Shown here: piece after piece, positions 51,501 through 60,100 of the stretch
Layout of the letters: every line of letters starts with the position of its first letter
Numbering within the stretch: the stretch's first letter is position 1
Assembly (NCBI RefSeq): GCF_001522545.3
Contig: NC_031773.1
Location: forward strand, 39,271,669 to 39,335,668
Reading direction: 5' to 3'
Length of the DNA stretch: 64,000 nt
DNA from: Parus major
Lineage: Eukaryota; Chordata; Aves; Passeriformes; Paridae
The notes under the pieces: generated by a model
Database searches by the model: none
What the model saw: the letters and a program-made list of their open reading frames with translations, nothing else
Told to the model about the DNA's origin: nothing
Position numbers and translations under genes: made by a program

Positions 51501-53998
51501 AGTCATACACTTCACTGAAACAGTTCTAGTGAGAAATTCAGAGAAAGTTTACGATACATCAAGAGATATCAATAGGTATTTATAGTAAAGCTTTATGAGC
51601 AGATTACAGAACAGTTCTGACACTGATATTTCCATGGGTTACACAAAACTACTCTAATTTTACCTAGAATACTTATTAGAAAAAATATGTGTAGCAGAAA
51701 ACAGAACCTCCTATAAAATGTGTGTATGTTTTCTTACCATGTGTTTGAAGTTTTCACTCCCTCCCCCTATTCTTCTATGCACTTGTGAGAATTATCTGTC
51801 CATCTCCATACACATACAGGCACCAATGTACTTTACATATTTCAAAGTTTTGCGTCACCTTCTCCATCTTGCATTAGGATTAACTTGAAAACCAAGCAAG
51901 CTTCAGCTCTAATGATCAATTTCTTTTCTCTGTTGTTCAGAAGGCTGCCATTTGCTAAAATGGTGTAAAATTATTGTTAAAAGCCAAGTACACTCTTGTC
52001 TCAGCAGGTGCAGAAAACATTGTATCTCCACAGACTATGTTATACATCCAATTTCCTGCAATCACAGCACAGGAGAAAACACTTAACTACAATCTCAAGA
52101 CACCATGGCTACTTTTTCAAGTCTGATGAAAAAACTGTCATAATCCTTGAAGATTGGATGGTTTACTGTTTTGTGGGGTTTTTTATGAAATGTGAAATTA
52201 CTGACTAACTTAATTTATTTATATTTGACCAGAATTAAACTTATCATCACTGACAGTAATTTTGGAAGCACCTGAGGGCATGACACCAACAGCCCAAGGA
52301 GCACACCAATGGATCCCTTCCTTTGGTTCAAAGGAGAATCCAAGTGGCTTGCAAAATTCCTAACTACATTAGACACAGACTTTCAAAGGGACACAACTAC
52401 ACAAAATAAACTGTTATAGTCCATTATCCTTGAGACTACATCTTGACACCATACTTTAAATCAATCATGTAGTGACCTTCTCTCCAGAATAAAAGAGAAA
52501 AAAAAAACAAAACTTAAGTGAAAGTAAAAAAAAATAAATCAGTAACTAAATATAAAAGAATAACTTTATCCTAAAGATAGAATATTTGAAAGCATAAACT
52601 TAATTTTTTTGGTGCTTGATTTGAGAGAAAACAAATAAAGAATTACACTTTTATCATATTCTAGCCTCATTTCTGTACTCCTCAGTTACATCAGTTGTAT
52701 CATTCAGTTTTTTTAAAAAGCAGCAAGAGTGGAATGTTATTCTTCATTTTATGTATACATTCACTTTCTCTATCATAAAAAGTGACAGGTTTGTTTTGAA
52801 TTCAGCTTAGTAATTAGCTACAATAGAGTGTGCATTATTGTAGTATATTTGGGTTAACATTGGCTGAAATTCTAATTCTGCATTCATAGAGGAAGGAAAG
52901 TCTCCAGCCTCACACTTCAAACTGCATTCAAGACCACAGGTGGTCAACTAACAAACAGCTTGATGTTATTGTTTTAAGTGAAAGGTACCTTGTTATTTAG
53001 GGAAATAATAAACCCTCTAACAGCACAAAACCAGATGCTGTCTCTTAATGTAATGATTTCAATTATTTACCATCAGTAATGATTTAAATTATTTATCATC
53101 AGTAAAAAAAAAGACAGAAAAAACAAAACAAACAACAACAAAAAAAACCCACAACTTTTTCCCTCCCAGAGTATTCTGAAGTTCTTGCCAGAAGTAAATC
53201 ATGAAAATCATGATCAAATGGCCAGGAGCTAAAAGCAATTAGAAAGTAAAGGTGTGAAACTTAGTACCACTAAATACTAAATACACTAAATACTAAGTAC
53301 TACTAGTACACTAACTACAAAATGCTGCTTTAGTCTTTAAAGTGGATGTAGTTTTAATGCCTTGTACTAAAAAGAACACTTAAGCACAATAACCAGGTCT
53401 TAAACAATGCAGCCCTCCATAATTATGTGTTATGGGTAGCCACTGAATTGAGCAGTAGCTAGGGTTGTATAAAGAGCTTTCTACCCAAAAAATTAGGAAA
53501 TGGCAGCTTAGAAGAATCTGCTACTTACTTAAACAAATGCATTTTTCTAAATGAAGAAAATGTGGGCTTTTCCTCATAGGTTCTGACAAAAACTAAAAGA
53601 ATAACCTGACATGTTGGAGCAGGTTTGACTGTGGATCTCTCTGCTAACTTTGAAACCTGAAGAGTTAGCACCATCGACTGGGTACAACTAGCTGTAACAC
53701 AAAACTTACCTCCACCATTCTTCTGACACAGATAGGGGAATCGCCACACATTCCCCAATCCCACAGAAAATCCAACTTGTGCCAGAATATACTGGAGTTT
53801 GCTGTTCCAAGCAGGTCTTTCATCTTCTACATCTGAGCCTTCCTCAACATCTACATCCTTTTCTTCCTGATCATCAACCATAAGTTCACTCTTCTTGAAC
53901 GCATCATCTGAAGAGTCCTCATTAGACAGCAGGTCCTTAACTGACTCAATGACCTCATCATCTAGTTCTCTTTTCACTACCTTGCTGTTCTTAGGCAT
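28970..53998 (-). CDS. SLC6A15: SLC6A15, sodium-dependent neutral amino acid transporter B0AT2 (complete, 11 coding exons)
   Basis: Neuronal plasma-membrane symporter of the SLC6 (neurotransmitter:sodium symporter) family. Known family members of this type move branched-chain amino acids and proline with Na+. Coding join on the minus strand: 53998-53710, 44883-44726, 44253-44127, 42546-42365, 41135-41025, 37568-37327, 37221-37029, 35848-35656, 33205-33046, 30933-30771, 29341-28970. The sum is 2190 nt, 729 residues plus TGA, with all junctions GT-AG and in phase. Visible features: acidic cytosolic N-terminus (1-65); TM1 with the family Na+/substrate signature [20 protein letters not shown] (76-95); TM2 about 98-120; TM3 about 141-169; large extracellular loop 2 with NAS (187) and NIS (213) glycosylation sites; unwound TM6 motif [14 protein letters not shown] (about 311-324); loop 4 with NLS (383) and NFS (394); TM8-TM12; C-terminus ending PESDL. 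I recognised the protein by recall of the vertebrate family; frame and length support an intact gene. The start ATG has a weak context (C at -3, C at +4), but it fits the family N-terminus [12 protein letters not shown]. Confidence 0.97.
29342..30770 (-). other. SLC6A15: SLC6A15 intron between coding exons 10 and 11
   Basis: 1429 bp with donor GTACGT and acceptor TTTCTCAG. It contains a (TA)n run at about 30512-30545 and, just inside the donor, a CpG-containing patch with repeated TACGT (30680-30770) that stays open in the exon frame for 64 codons. Confidence 0.9.
30512..30545. repeat. (AT)n microsatellite in an SLC6A15 intron
   Basis: About 34 bp of almost pure AT dinucleotides. Confidence 0.95.
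30771..30933 (-). CDS. SLC6A15: SLC6A15 coding exon 10 (residues 552-606)
   Basis: Acceptor CCCTTCACAG|ATTTATGG, donor ATACG|GTACGT, phase 0. Encodes [22 protein letters not shown]11 (about 571-593) and the extracellular [14 protein letters not shown]. The frame remains open for 64 codons into the intron. Confidence 0.95.
30934..33045 (-). other. SLC6A15: SLC6A15 intron between coding exons 9 and 10
   Basis: 2112 bp, GTAAGT to CTTCACAG. No repeat family or gene was recognised. Confidence 0.9.
33046..33205 (-). CDS. SLC6A15: SLC6A15 coding exon 9 (residues 499-551 plus two bases of codon 552)
   Basis: Acceptor CTTTATTCCAG|TCATC, donor ACAA|GTAAGT, phase 2. Encodes TM9 ([15 protein letters not shown]), the family loop [20 protein letters not shown] and TM10 up to IYGID. 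The residues before YG read Ile545-Arg546-Ile547, an unusual arginine inside TM10 (see findings). Confidence 0.95.
33206..35655 (-). other. SLC6A15: SLC6A15 intron between coding exons 8 and 9
   Basis: 2450 bp, GTGAGT to TTATTCCAG. AT-rich, with nothing further recognised. Confidence 0.9.
35656..35848 (-). CDS. SLC6A15: SLC6A15 coding exon 8 (residues 435-498 plus first base of codon 499)
   Basis: Acceptor CTCACTGACAG|GCAGTC, donor ACTG|GTGAGT, phase 1. Encodes [20 protein letters not shown], then TM8 with [20 protein letters not shown], which includes residues of the second sodium site in the family, and the cytosolic [12 protein letters not shown] linker. Confidence 0.96.
35849..37028 (-). 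other. SLC6A15: SLC6A15 intron between coding exons 7 and 8
   Basis: 1180 bp, GTGAGA to CTGACAG. It contains the CR1 copy at 36060-36310. The exon frame stays open 53 codons past the donor. Confidence 0.9.
36060..36310 (-). mobile_element. CR1 LINE 3' end, antisense
   Basis: The plus strand reads as the reverse complement of a CR1 3' end. It starts ACAATCATAGATTACTTGG, then GAATCATCTGGTCCAAACTT, AAGTGTCCAATGATATGG, CCACCACTTCCACTGAGAG, CCAATGGCTGATTGCACTC, and ends near TTTTCCTCTCATGTCCAATC. The insertion lies in the same orientation as SLC6A15 transcription. Confidence 0.88.
37029..37221 (-). CDS. SLC6A15: SLC6A15 coding exon 7 (residues 370-434)
   Basis: Acceptor TGTTTTACAG|AAATTC, donor GACAAG|GTGAGA, phase 0. 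Encodes extracellular loop 4 with NLS (383) and NFS (394) sequons and the conserved [20 protein letters not shown] segment, ending at Lys434. The frame stays open 53 codons past the donor (see findings). Confidence 0.95.
37222..37326 (-). other. SLC6A15: SLC6A15 mini-intron, 105 bp
   Basis: Donor GTATGA, acceptor TGTTTTACAG. It is far shorter than the other introns (472 bp to 8.8 kb). Confidence 0.93.
37327..37568 (-). CDS. SLC6A15: SLC6A15 coding exon 6 (residues 290-369 plus two bases of codon 370)
   Basis: Acceptor TTTCAAACAG|CTTGAA. Encodes [20 protein letters not shown], the TM6 unwound binding motif (311-324), a conserved [11 protein letters not shown] cytosolic loop, and TM7 (about 336-358). 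Donor CA|GTATGA, phase 2; Gln370 is completed by A from the next exon. The following intron is only 105 bp. Confidence 0.96.
37569..41024 (-). other. SLC6A15: SLC6A15 intron between coding exons 5 and 6
   Basis: 3456 bp, GTATGT to TTCAAACAG. AT-rich; no gene or clear repeat family was recognised. Confidence 0.9.
41025..41135 (-). CDS. SLC6A15: SLC6A15 coding exon 5 (residues 253-289)
   Basis: A 111-nt exon with phase 0 at both ends. Acceptor TTGTATTTCAG|ATC, donor CCTAAG|GTATGT. It encodes TM5 ([20 protein letters not shown]) and a short loop ending [10 protein letters not shown]. Found by splice logic, since it is a small piece of a longer chance frame. Confidence 0.94.
41136..42364 (-). 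other. SLC6A15: SLC6A15 intron between coding exons 4 and 5
   Basis: 1229 bp, GTGAGT to TATTTCAG. No element was recognised. The 100-codon plus-strand frame at 41778-42080 has no known similarity. Confidence 0.9.
42365..42546 (-). CDS. SLC6A15: SLC6A15 coding exon 4 (residues 192-252)
   Basis: Acceptor TTTGACAG, then TT completing Phe192, then 60 codons from [20 protein letters not shown] to IQSSGK. Contains the second loop-2 cysteine, an NIS sequon at 213 and TM4 (about 228-246, [19 protein letters not shown]). Donor GGCAAA|GTGAGT, phase 0. Confidence 0.95.
42547..44126 (-). other. SLC6A15: SLC6A15 intron between coding exons 3 and 4
   Basis: 1580 bp, GTAAGT to TTTGACAG. AT-rich, with nothing recognised. 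Confidence 0.9.
44127..44253 (-). CDS. SLC6A15: SLC6A15 coding exon 3 (residues 150-191 plus first base of codon 192)
   Basis: Acceptor TTTTTACTAG, then GTATGC. The translation [20 protein letters not shown] completes TM3, followed by the start of extracellular loop 2 with [17 protein letters not shown]. This holds a cysteine that is disulfide-bonded in SLC6 proteins and an NAS sequon at 187. Donor is CCT|GTAAGT, phase 1. Confidence 0.95.
44254..44725 (-). other. SLC6A15: SLC6A15 intron between coding exons 2 and 3
   Basis: 472 bp, GTAAGT to TTTACTAG. No element was recognised. Confidence 0.9.
44726..44883 (-). CDS. SLC6A15: SLC6A15 coding exon 2 (residues 97-149)
   Basis: Acceptor CTCATAG, then GT completing Gly97, then 52 codons. 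Encodes TM2 ([14 protein letters not shown]...), the conserved [21 protein letters not shown] cytosolic loop (loop residues about 118-138), and the start of TM3 (GGIGFASCV). Ends at GTA before donor GTAAGT, phase 0. Confidence 0.95.
46430..46913 (+). mobile_element. CR1 LINE 3' portion, sense
   Basis: Follows the CR1 3' consensus in sense orientation. Recognisable pieces are TCTGGAGAGACCTTATAG, GGAAGAAATTCTTTACTA, GGCACTGAAACAGGTTGCCC, TAACCTGGTTTAGTGGAAGG and GATGATCTTTAAAGTCCCTT, ending CCAAACCATTCTGTG, which matches the CR1 3' terminal ATTCTRTG motif. It lies opposite to SLC6A15 transcription and is 5'-truncated as usual for CR1. The left end is approximate. Confidence 0.9.
47470..47602 (-). 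mobile_element. MIR-like (CORE-SINE) fossil
   Basis: On the minus strand the order GTGATTAAGGTTGTGGACTG, GAAGAGCTGGGTTCAGTTCC, TGCTCTAGTACAG, ATACAGGGTAAGTCACTAGG resembles ancient amniote MIR elements (GGTTAGGGC..., CTGGGTTC..., GGCTCTGCCAC..., GGGCAAGTCACTT...). It is strongly diverged. The call rests on pattern memory and needs a repeat-library search. Confidence 0.55.
50956..50995. repeat. Direct repeat containing a perfect 16-bp palindrome
   Basis: GGATATCTAGATATGG (50956-50971) is repeated 24 bp later as GGATATCTAGATATCC (50980-50995), which is a perfect palindrome. Confidence 0.85.
53051..53102. repeat. Tandem duplication, two 26-bp units
   Basis: Units 53051-53076 and 53077-53102 differ at two positions (TAATGATTTCAATTATTTACC versus TAATGATTTAAATTATTTATC, each followed by ATCAG). 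This is a recent local duplication in an intron. Confidence 0.9.
53710..53998 (-). CDS. SLC6A15: SLC6A15 coding exon 1 (residues 1-96 plus first base of codon 97)
   Basis: Encodes the cytosolic N-terminus, very rich in Asp/Glu between residues 11 and 60, then TM1. TM1 carries the SLC6 hallmark [15 protein letters not shown], whose glycines and asparagine coordinate sodium and substrate in this family. The exon ends GGTGGAG before donor GTAAGT, phase 1, and the split glycine codon is completed by GT of the next exon. The open frame continues past the donor to a stop at 53525, but the protein family leaves the exon here. Confidence 0.96.
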
Positions 53999-54179
53999 TT
54001 GTAATTTGAAACAAACAGCAAGATGACGTTCAGCTGAGACAGATGGACACTGAAACAGACTCTCCCTCGGCTTGGGAAAAATACTAAATAAAAAGACTGA
54101 AGATTGTGCCTGATGAGTCCTTGATATCAGGGAATCAGTAAGGACTTCTGCTTCTCAACGTTTGTTCTACTGAAAGTAT
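53999..54179 (-). other. SLC6A15: SLC6A15 5' UTR portion of the first coding exon
   Basis: Reading the minus strand, a strong polypyrimidine tract and acceptor (TTTTTTTTTTTCCACAG, AG at 54181-54180) precede 181 nt of untranslated sequence that leads to the ATG at 53998. This stretch contains no ATG, so no upstream start competes here. The acceptor implies at least one non-coding exon further upstream. Confidence 0.75.
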
Positions 54180-57100
54180 CTGTGGAAAAAAAAAAATTAA
54201 AAGGGTATTACATTATTGTGCAGACGAAACTTAATTTTGAAATGGTGGGCTTTTTTTTCACCCATTTCTGAATATCTCAATGGTTTGACAAGAGGAGAAA
54301 ACAAGAAGAAAGGGATGTTAAACCACTTTCAAGTTGTAGGGAATAAGCCCACTATTTGGTTCAAAAGATGTTATAAAATACATTTCATTCACATGTTGAT
54401 GGTTGTTGGTTTGGTTTTTTTTTTTGTTTAGATCCTACGGACTGATAGACTGATTGTTCTTATTTTGATACCATAACAAGATTCTTTTCATCAGGCATAA
54501 AAGGGTATGCTCTTTACATAAAATGGAGGACTTCAGCTCCATTACTTCGTGACTTAATAGCTCTACTTGAATTTATTAAAAGTGTATTTTAACCAAAGTA
54601 AATTAAGTTTTTCAGACCATTTCAGAAAGTCATGCAGCCATTAAAATTTTGATGGAGTGGATGTACGTAGTAGTTCAAAAGCAGTGGTGACTTATTTTCT
54701 TGTTATTCTTCATCCTGGAATATATAACCACAGTCACAGTCTGAAAGGAGAGATACTCATCCTTTACAAGCTTTGATACTTCAGATATTTCCTAAGAAAC
54801 TATCAGAAATATTTGAAATGCCAAATCCATTTTAAAAGCCTACTGTTTTAAATGTGTATGTACAGAAACAAAAATGCCTGTGTTTGAATGCTTGTTTTTC
54901 TTAAACACAATCATTTAAAAAGACAGACGAACTTTCTTGCAGCTGCCATACAAAAGGTAACCATAACTGTAAGATTTTGGGAAGGAATGTTTTTCAATAA
55001 ATTCTTCACTAATCACATGGGATAAAACAAGTGTGTGCAAAGCCATCTGCACAATTAAGAGTCTTAAAAAGGATTTAGATTATGTGTTAAGCTTCATGAA
55101 AGCTCTAAAGAGGGCTTCTGTAACAAATACACAAGAAGTCTAATCAAGAACTGCTAACTGATGAGAATCAGAAACTACTTCAAGAAACATGAGACCTTAC
55201 AGCTTTTGCTTATGGGCTTGCTGCAACATCTGGTCCATAGTATGAAGGCTGCATCATGTCCTGACAAAATCCCACGCAGTGGAGAACTGCAAGGAACTGT
55301 TCACACAGTCACGGTCTTTACCAAGCACCTCGCGGCTGCTTCGCGCCAGACCCAAAGCAAAGACCTTACGCCACTGGAACACAGCCCACAGCTTATCAAG
55401 ATGAGACTTCACAGCACCAGAAATAAAACCTCTGCCACCACAAGTACCAGCCTCCTAGCCAAAAGGGCAATTACTTTTTCCAATAATTTCCAAGGATTTG
55501 GAAGTTGAATTTCACTCCAGTTGCCTACCGAACTCCATCGTAACCTCTTTTCACTGACTCCCTAGACTCCGGTCACTGTCTTCTCACTTTCCCTTCTGTT
55601 ACTGCCTACTCTAGCTCTGGCAGTCAGCCCAATTTTTTTAAGTATAGTAGAACCTACTCAGCTTGTGATCTGCTTCATGTTCACCACTGCCATGGAAGGG
55701 TTCAGGCTCCTATAAACCTTCCCTCTGACATGCAGCAGGATTAGCACCAGGCTCTGCTTTGACCGATACCAATTCTCAAAAAAAATAAAAAAATGTTAAG
55801 TGTATGAGCTATACAGAGAACAGCAGCATAGGGAAAAAGTTGTTTATACAAGAGAGAAATCTTAATGTTCTGTCCTGTATATCTGGGCTAAATGAATGTC
55901 TGTGTGGGCCTCTTTTCATCTGTTCTGTCTTTTGCACTGCAGTCTTCAAAGGACAACACCCTCTTCTAGTTCATACATGATTCAGTGGCTCTTAGTTCTG
56001 ACTGAGATACCTATGTAGAACCAAAATGCAAACTTAATACATTAACTTGAAGCATTTAGGCAGTCCTAATGGAGCTTTGGGACCGTAAGCCACAGCATCT
56101 GGTACTTCAAACGTTACTTCTAGTCACATTGGTCACATTTCAAACTTTTTTTTCCCTTTGTTCCACTGATGTAAATTAGAGAGCATCTTCTCAGTTCCAG
56201 TAATTAGTAATAAGTTCAGGGATTACATTAAAATGAAACAGCTGCACATGTGAAACTACATCAGTATTTGTCTGTAAGTCTGAAATCCTTCTCTAACTGT
56301 AGTAACAAAAAGATTTTCAGTCAAAAAGACACAAGTCATCCATCAGTATTTCCTGAAATGTTTTAAAAGGTCATACCTGTTTTAATTATTTTAGATAGAG
56401 TAACTTGCAGGGAAGCACTATGATTTATCTGGAGCTCTCACTGATGAGTCAATTCCAACAAAAATTGCATCACTCTGTCCTGTCATGCATTAAACATTGC
56501 AATGCTACACTACAGGATAATCTGGGCTTGAGACTTTCACTCCTAGCACAGTATCATATTCGTTAACCTGCCATTAAACAGAACGTTATCCACAGAACTA
56601 CCACTGTATAGACCTGCAATATTTGCAGGGCTTGAGAAAATGTGGGAGGCATGCTCAGCAGACCGGTGCATGGTTCTAACAGTACTGCTTTCCTAATTCA
56701 GTACCTTATCACTGGCCAGACTGTACCAAGGATGGAGGACAGTCCTTCCGGACACATCACAAATCAAGGCACTCTCCAACTGTCAGATTTCACAACTTCT
56801 CTCTATATTGAAGGAGCTGGTACTACAGCAAATAAGGAGTCCTCTCTCAAGAGATACTACCATCAGGTACAAATGTTTGAAGCGTGGTCCCAGCCGGTTT
56901 GTGCAAGGAGTCTACTGCTGTGTGCTTGGCACTCCCAGAACGCAGTCAGTGACAGGCACAGAAGCCTCTCTTTGATCCACAACAAACCTGCACAGAAGAC
57001 TGATATCAAACTACTCAGCTCGAGCTAGGTCTAGATATGAACGCTCCTGCATGAAGTCTGAACAGGGAGAAAGAGTAGAGTTACTCACCAGCACTATTTA

Positions 57101-60100
57101 GCTAAACATGGACCACTGAACAGGCATTCTTTTCTTTTACTCTTTCCTCATCAGAGTACTGAACTTGAGCATTTCACCATATAAAATGCTATTCTATGTT
57201 CCCGTATCATTTGGATGTAGTCCAGTATTCACCAGCATTAAACTAGGAAATATCACAGCAAATTGTTAAATGTCCTCAGTTAGTTCCAGTACTTGTTACC
57301 TTCTACACTGTACAGAAATACAGCACTATGTGATGAGACAGATAAATTTTATAAATCCTTAGTAAAATGGAGATTTGCTGTGTAGATTTTTAAATGATAC
57401 TTAGGAGAAACTATCATTTTATCAGGACTCCAAGTCCTTGTCAGGTATTTTAAAACGTTACTATGATACCACCAGTACCTTGGATTAAAAGTAAAATGTC
57501 AAAAATACAATTTAACCTTATTAAATCTGTTTGTTTATAGGTTGTATTTTTTTTTTTTTCTGTCTTGGATCTAGATCATGGAATTTGATAAATTTATCTA
57601 GTTCTCAGCTTCTCATCTTTTTCATGACTCAAATGATGTAAATGATTTTCAGATGAAAATACTGAAAGGAAATTTTTATTATCACATTTATTGGAAAATA
57701 TAATATTTTTCTGGACTTCTCCATGACTGAAATGAGCAAATAAGAATGGTTTCCCTCTTTTTTATGTAAAATTATATGTAAAATTTATAAAGAAATCTAA
57801 AATTATTCTTAAACTGACCTGACAAGTGTCTGTACTGTTTGATGGAATTTAACAGAATGGAAATTGATGAACAGTGCACGGTTCAGTTAAAAGAACATTT
57901 AGAAAATTGTTCTGTCACTGAAATAAGAGCAAACGATAATCTGAGTTGGCATAAACAAACTTTTGCAAAAAAACTTACTAAATCAAATATATGAGCTAGA
58001 TTTTAATTATGTCTTACTAGCATTGTCCTTGATATCCTAAAATCTATTTCTGCCACATACTGAAAGATAAAACCATGAGTCTTTTCTGACTTTTTTGATA
58101 TCAAGCTTAGTGCAGACCCTAACTTTCTCTCTCAGAACACAGTGGGAATTTTGTCATTTTTTTCCATGGAAAAAGAATTAACTCAATGCACCAGCATGCA
58201 GAAGTAAAGTAACCTGATTAGACCTCCACATTACTAGCAGATTAAGTAATAATAATCCCGTGCAACAGGGAATTCAGACCTAAATTAGCTCCCTGGGAGA
58301 TCCAGGCTTGCTATAGAATTTTTACTTTAGCTTCAGGCCTGCATTCAGAAATGCTGGCACAGGGAGATAAGACTTGCAATGCCCCCACTGACCAAACTTG
58401 CAAGCGTTTGCAGTAAGACCCAAAGGAACTTCATTAGTCAAAGCACCAAACAACACATTGAAAAACTTCACTGCACGTCCTTTTCTCAGTTTTTTTGTAT
58501 GGAATGGCTAGTAAGGGAGCTGTCCTGCTTCTGTTCAACACTGCTGCTCCTCTTCACCATTACACTGGCAATGAATTTTATGTCGGGCTCCTTCCAATGC
58601 ACCTCTATCAGCCAGATCTGCATGCCAATCCATATATAAACACTTTCTAGAAGAACACTGCAGAATTACACTCTCAGCAGTGTAATACCAATAAACAATT
58701 ACAAGTTACGAGGCTGGAGATTTTCCCAACGTGTAGAGAAAAACAGGCACCAAAAAAACCCCCTCACTAACGGATTTGAAAGTATAATGAGTACAGCTGC
58801 CCCATGTTCTTGGAAATTCATCACAAACCTCTATAAAAAGCCATTTGTAAGGCAATTTGATGTTTAAAACATCCCACAATACTATTGCAACGACTGATAT
58901 AACTAAGTATTAACGTACTTGTATCTGTGTTTTACCAACATAAATTAGAACACAATAATTCTTACATTGCATTTCTTCCTAAAACCAGCACTACCCTCTG
59001 AAAAGGAAAGCAATAAATATTCTTTTGCAACACAGTGTACTTTTTTCTTTTGTAATCTTATTTCGACTTCTGATGGAAACACAGCAATATGACAACATTA
59101 TTTACATTTCATTTTTAATGCATTACAAATAATCCTCAATACCTTTTAGGTTCAATGTTTGCCTTTGAAGGGATTAAAGAGATCAATGTTCTGTTCTTCA
59201 GAGCACTGAGTTCTTTCCCGAGGAAGCAGCTACATACCAACGTGCTGCTGTGAGGGCAGCAAAATGCAATAAAAAACTGCAGCCAGTTCACATCACTATA
59301 ATCTCAGTTTTGGAAGTAGACTGTGCCAGTGCAGTGTACCAGCCCAGTCCCACAAGCTGTGTTCCTGCTCACCAAATCTTCCCTTTGACTCCCAATGAAG
59401 AAACCAGTGTGGTTAAGCAGAGGCCATGGAACTAAAAGTCAGGATTCTCACCGTGACACACATCCATAAGAGATCTTTATTGAAATTCATGCCAAATGTT
59501 TCAGTCTGTATGAAATCACTGGAGGAAAATCACATGCAAAAGTGAAGAAGAGGAGTCTTTTGCACCGAAAGGAAATGTACAAAATGCAACTCAAATACAA
59601 GTCTACAAGCTGGGAAGAAGAATGATGGGAACAACCAATACAGAAAATGAAAACTGACATTTTAGGAGCAACGGACTGCTGTAACTCTGCAAAAATGGAA
59701 TCTGTGCAGACAGGATGAGGGGAATATCTAGTGACCATCATACTTGAGTGAAAAAGAGAGGAAGAAGACTGCAGGAGCAGACCAGTCTTCATGTGAGTAC
59801 TGTGACTGTGAAGAATGGCTATCGCTGCGGGAATCTGTGTACAGATAATTATTTCAGGAAGAGTTACAGTGTGTTACAGTACTCATTGCACAGGCTGAAT
59901 TACTGCTGCAATGCAGCATTGTGTTCTTTGGCGGAAATACACACCATAACCTTTTTGCCTAGTCAAGCCCATCTCTATCTATGAACTGAAGGAACCATTA
60001 CGCTGCTCTTCAGCGTGAGCTACATGATCTAGCATTTTCCCTACCTAGTTTAATACAGCCTGTCAGTAAGATATAGATTCAATAGGTGCTTAACTCAATT

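Larger units (their letters stand above)
44884..53709 (-). other. SLC6A15: SLC6A15 intron between coding exons 1 and 2
   Basis: 8826 bp, the longest fully contained intron, GTAAGT to CTCATAG. It holds a CR1 copy, a MIR-like SINE fossil, a palindromic direct repeat near 50956 and a 26-bp tandem duplication near 53051. The exon frame stays open 61 codons past the donor. Confidence 0.9.

Noticed and set aside
56642..57028. 128-codon plus-strand frame in presumed intron 1
   Set aside because: No known domain, no splice or promoter context, and ordinary composition; length is within chance for a 64-kb window.
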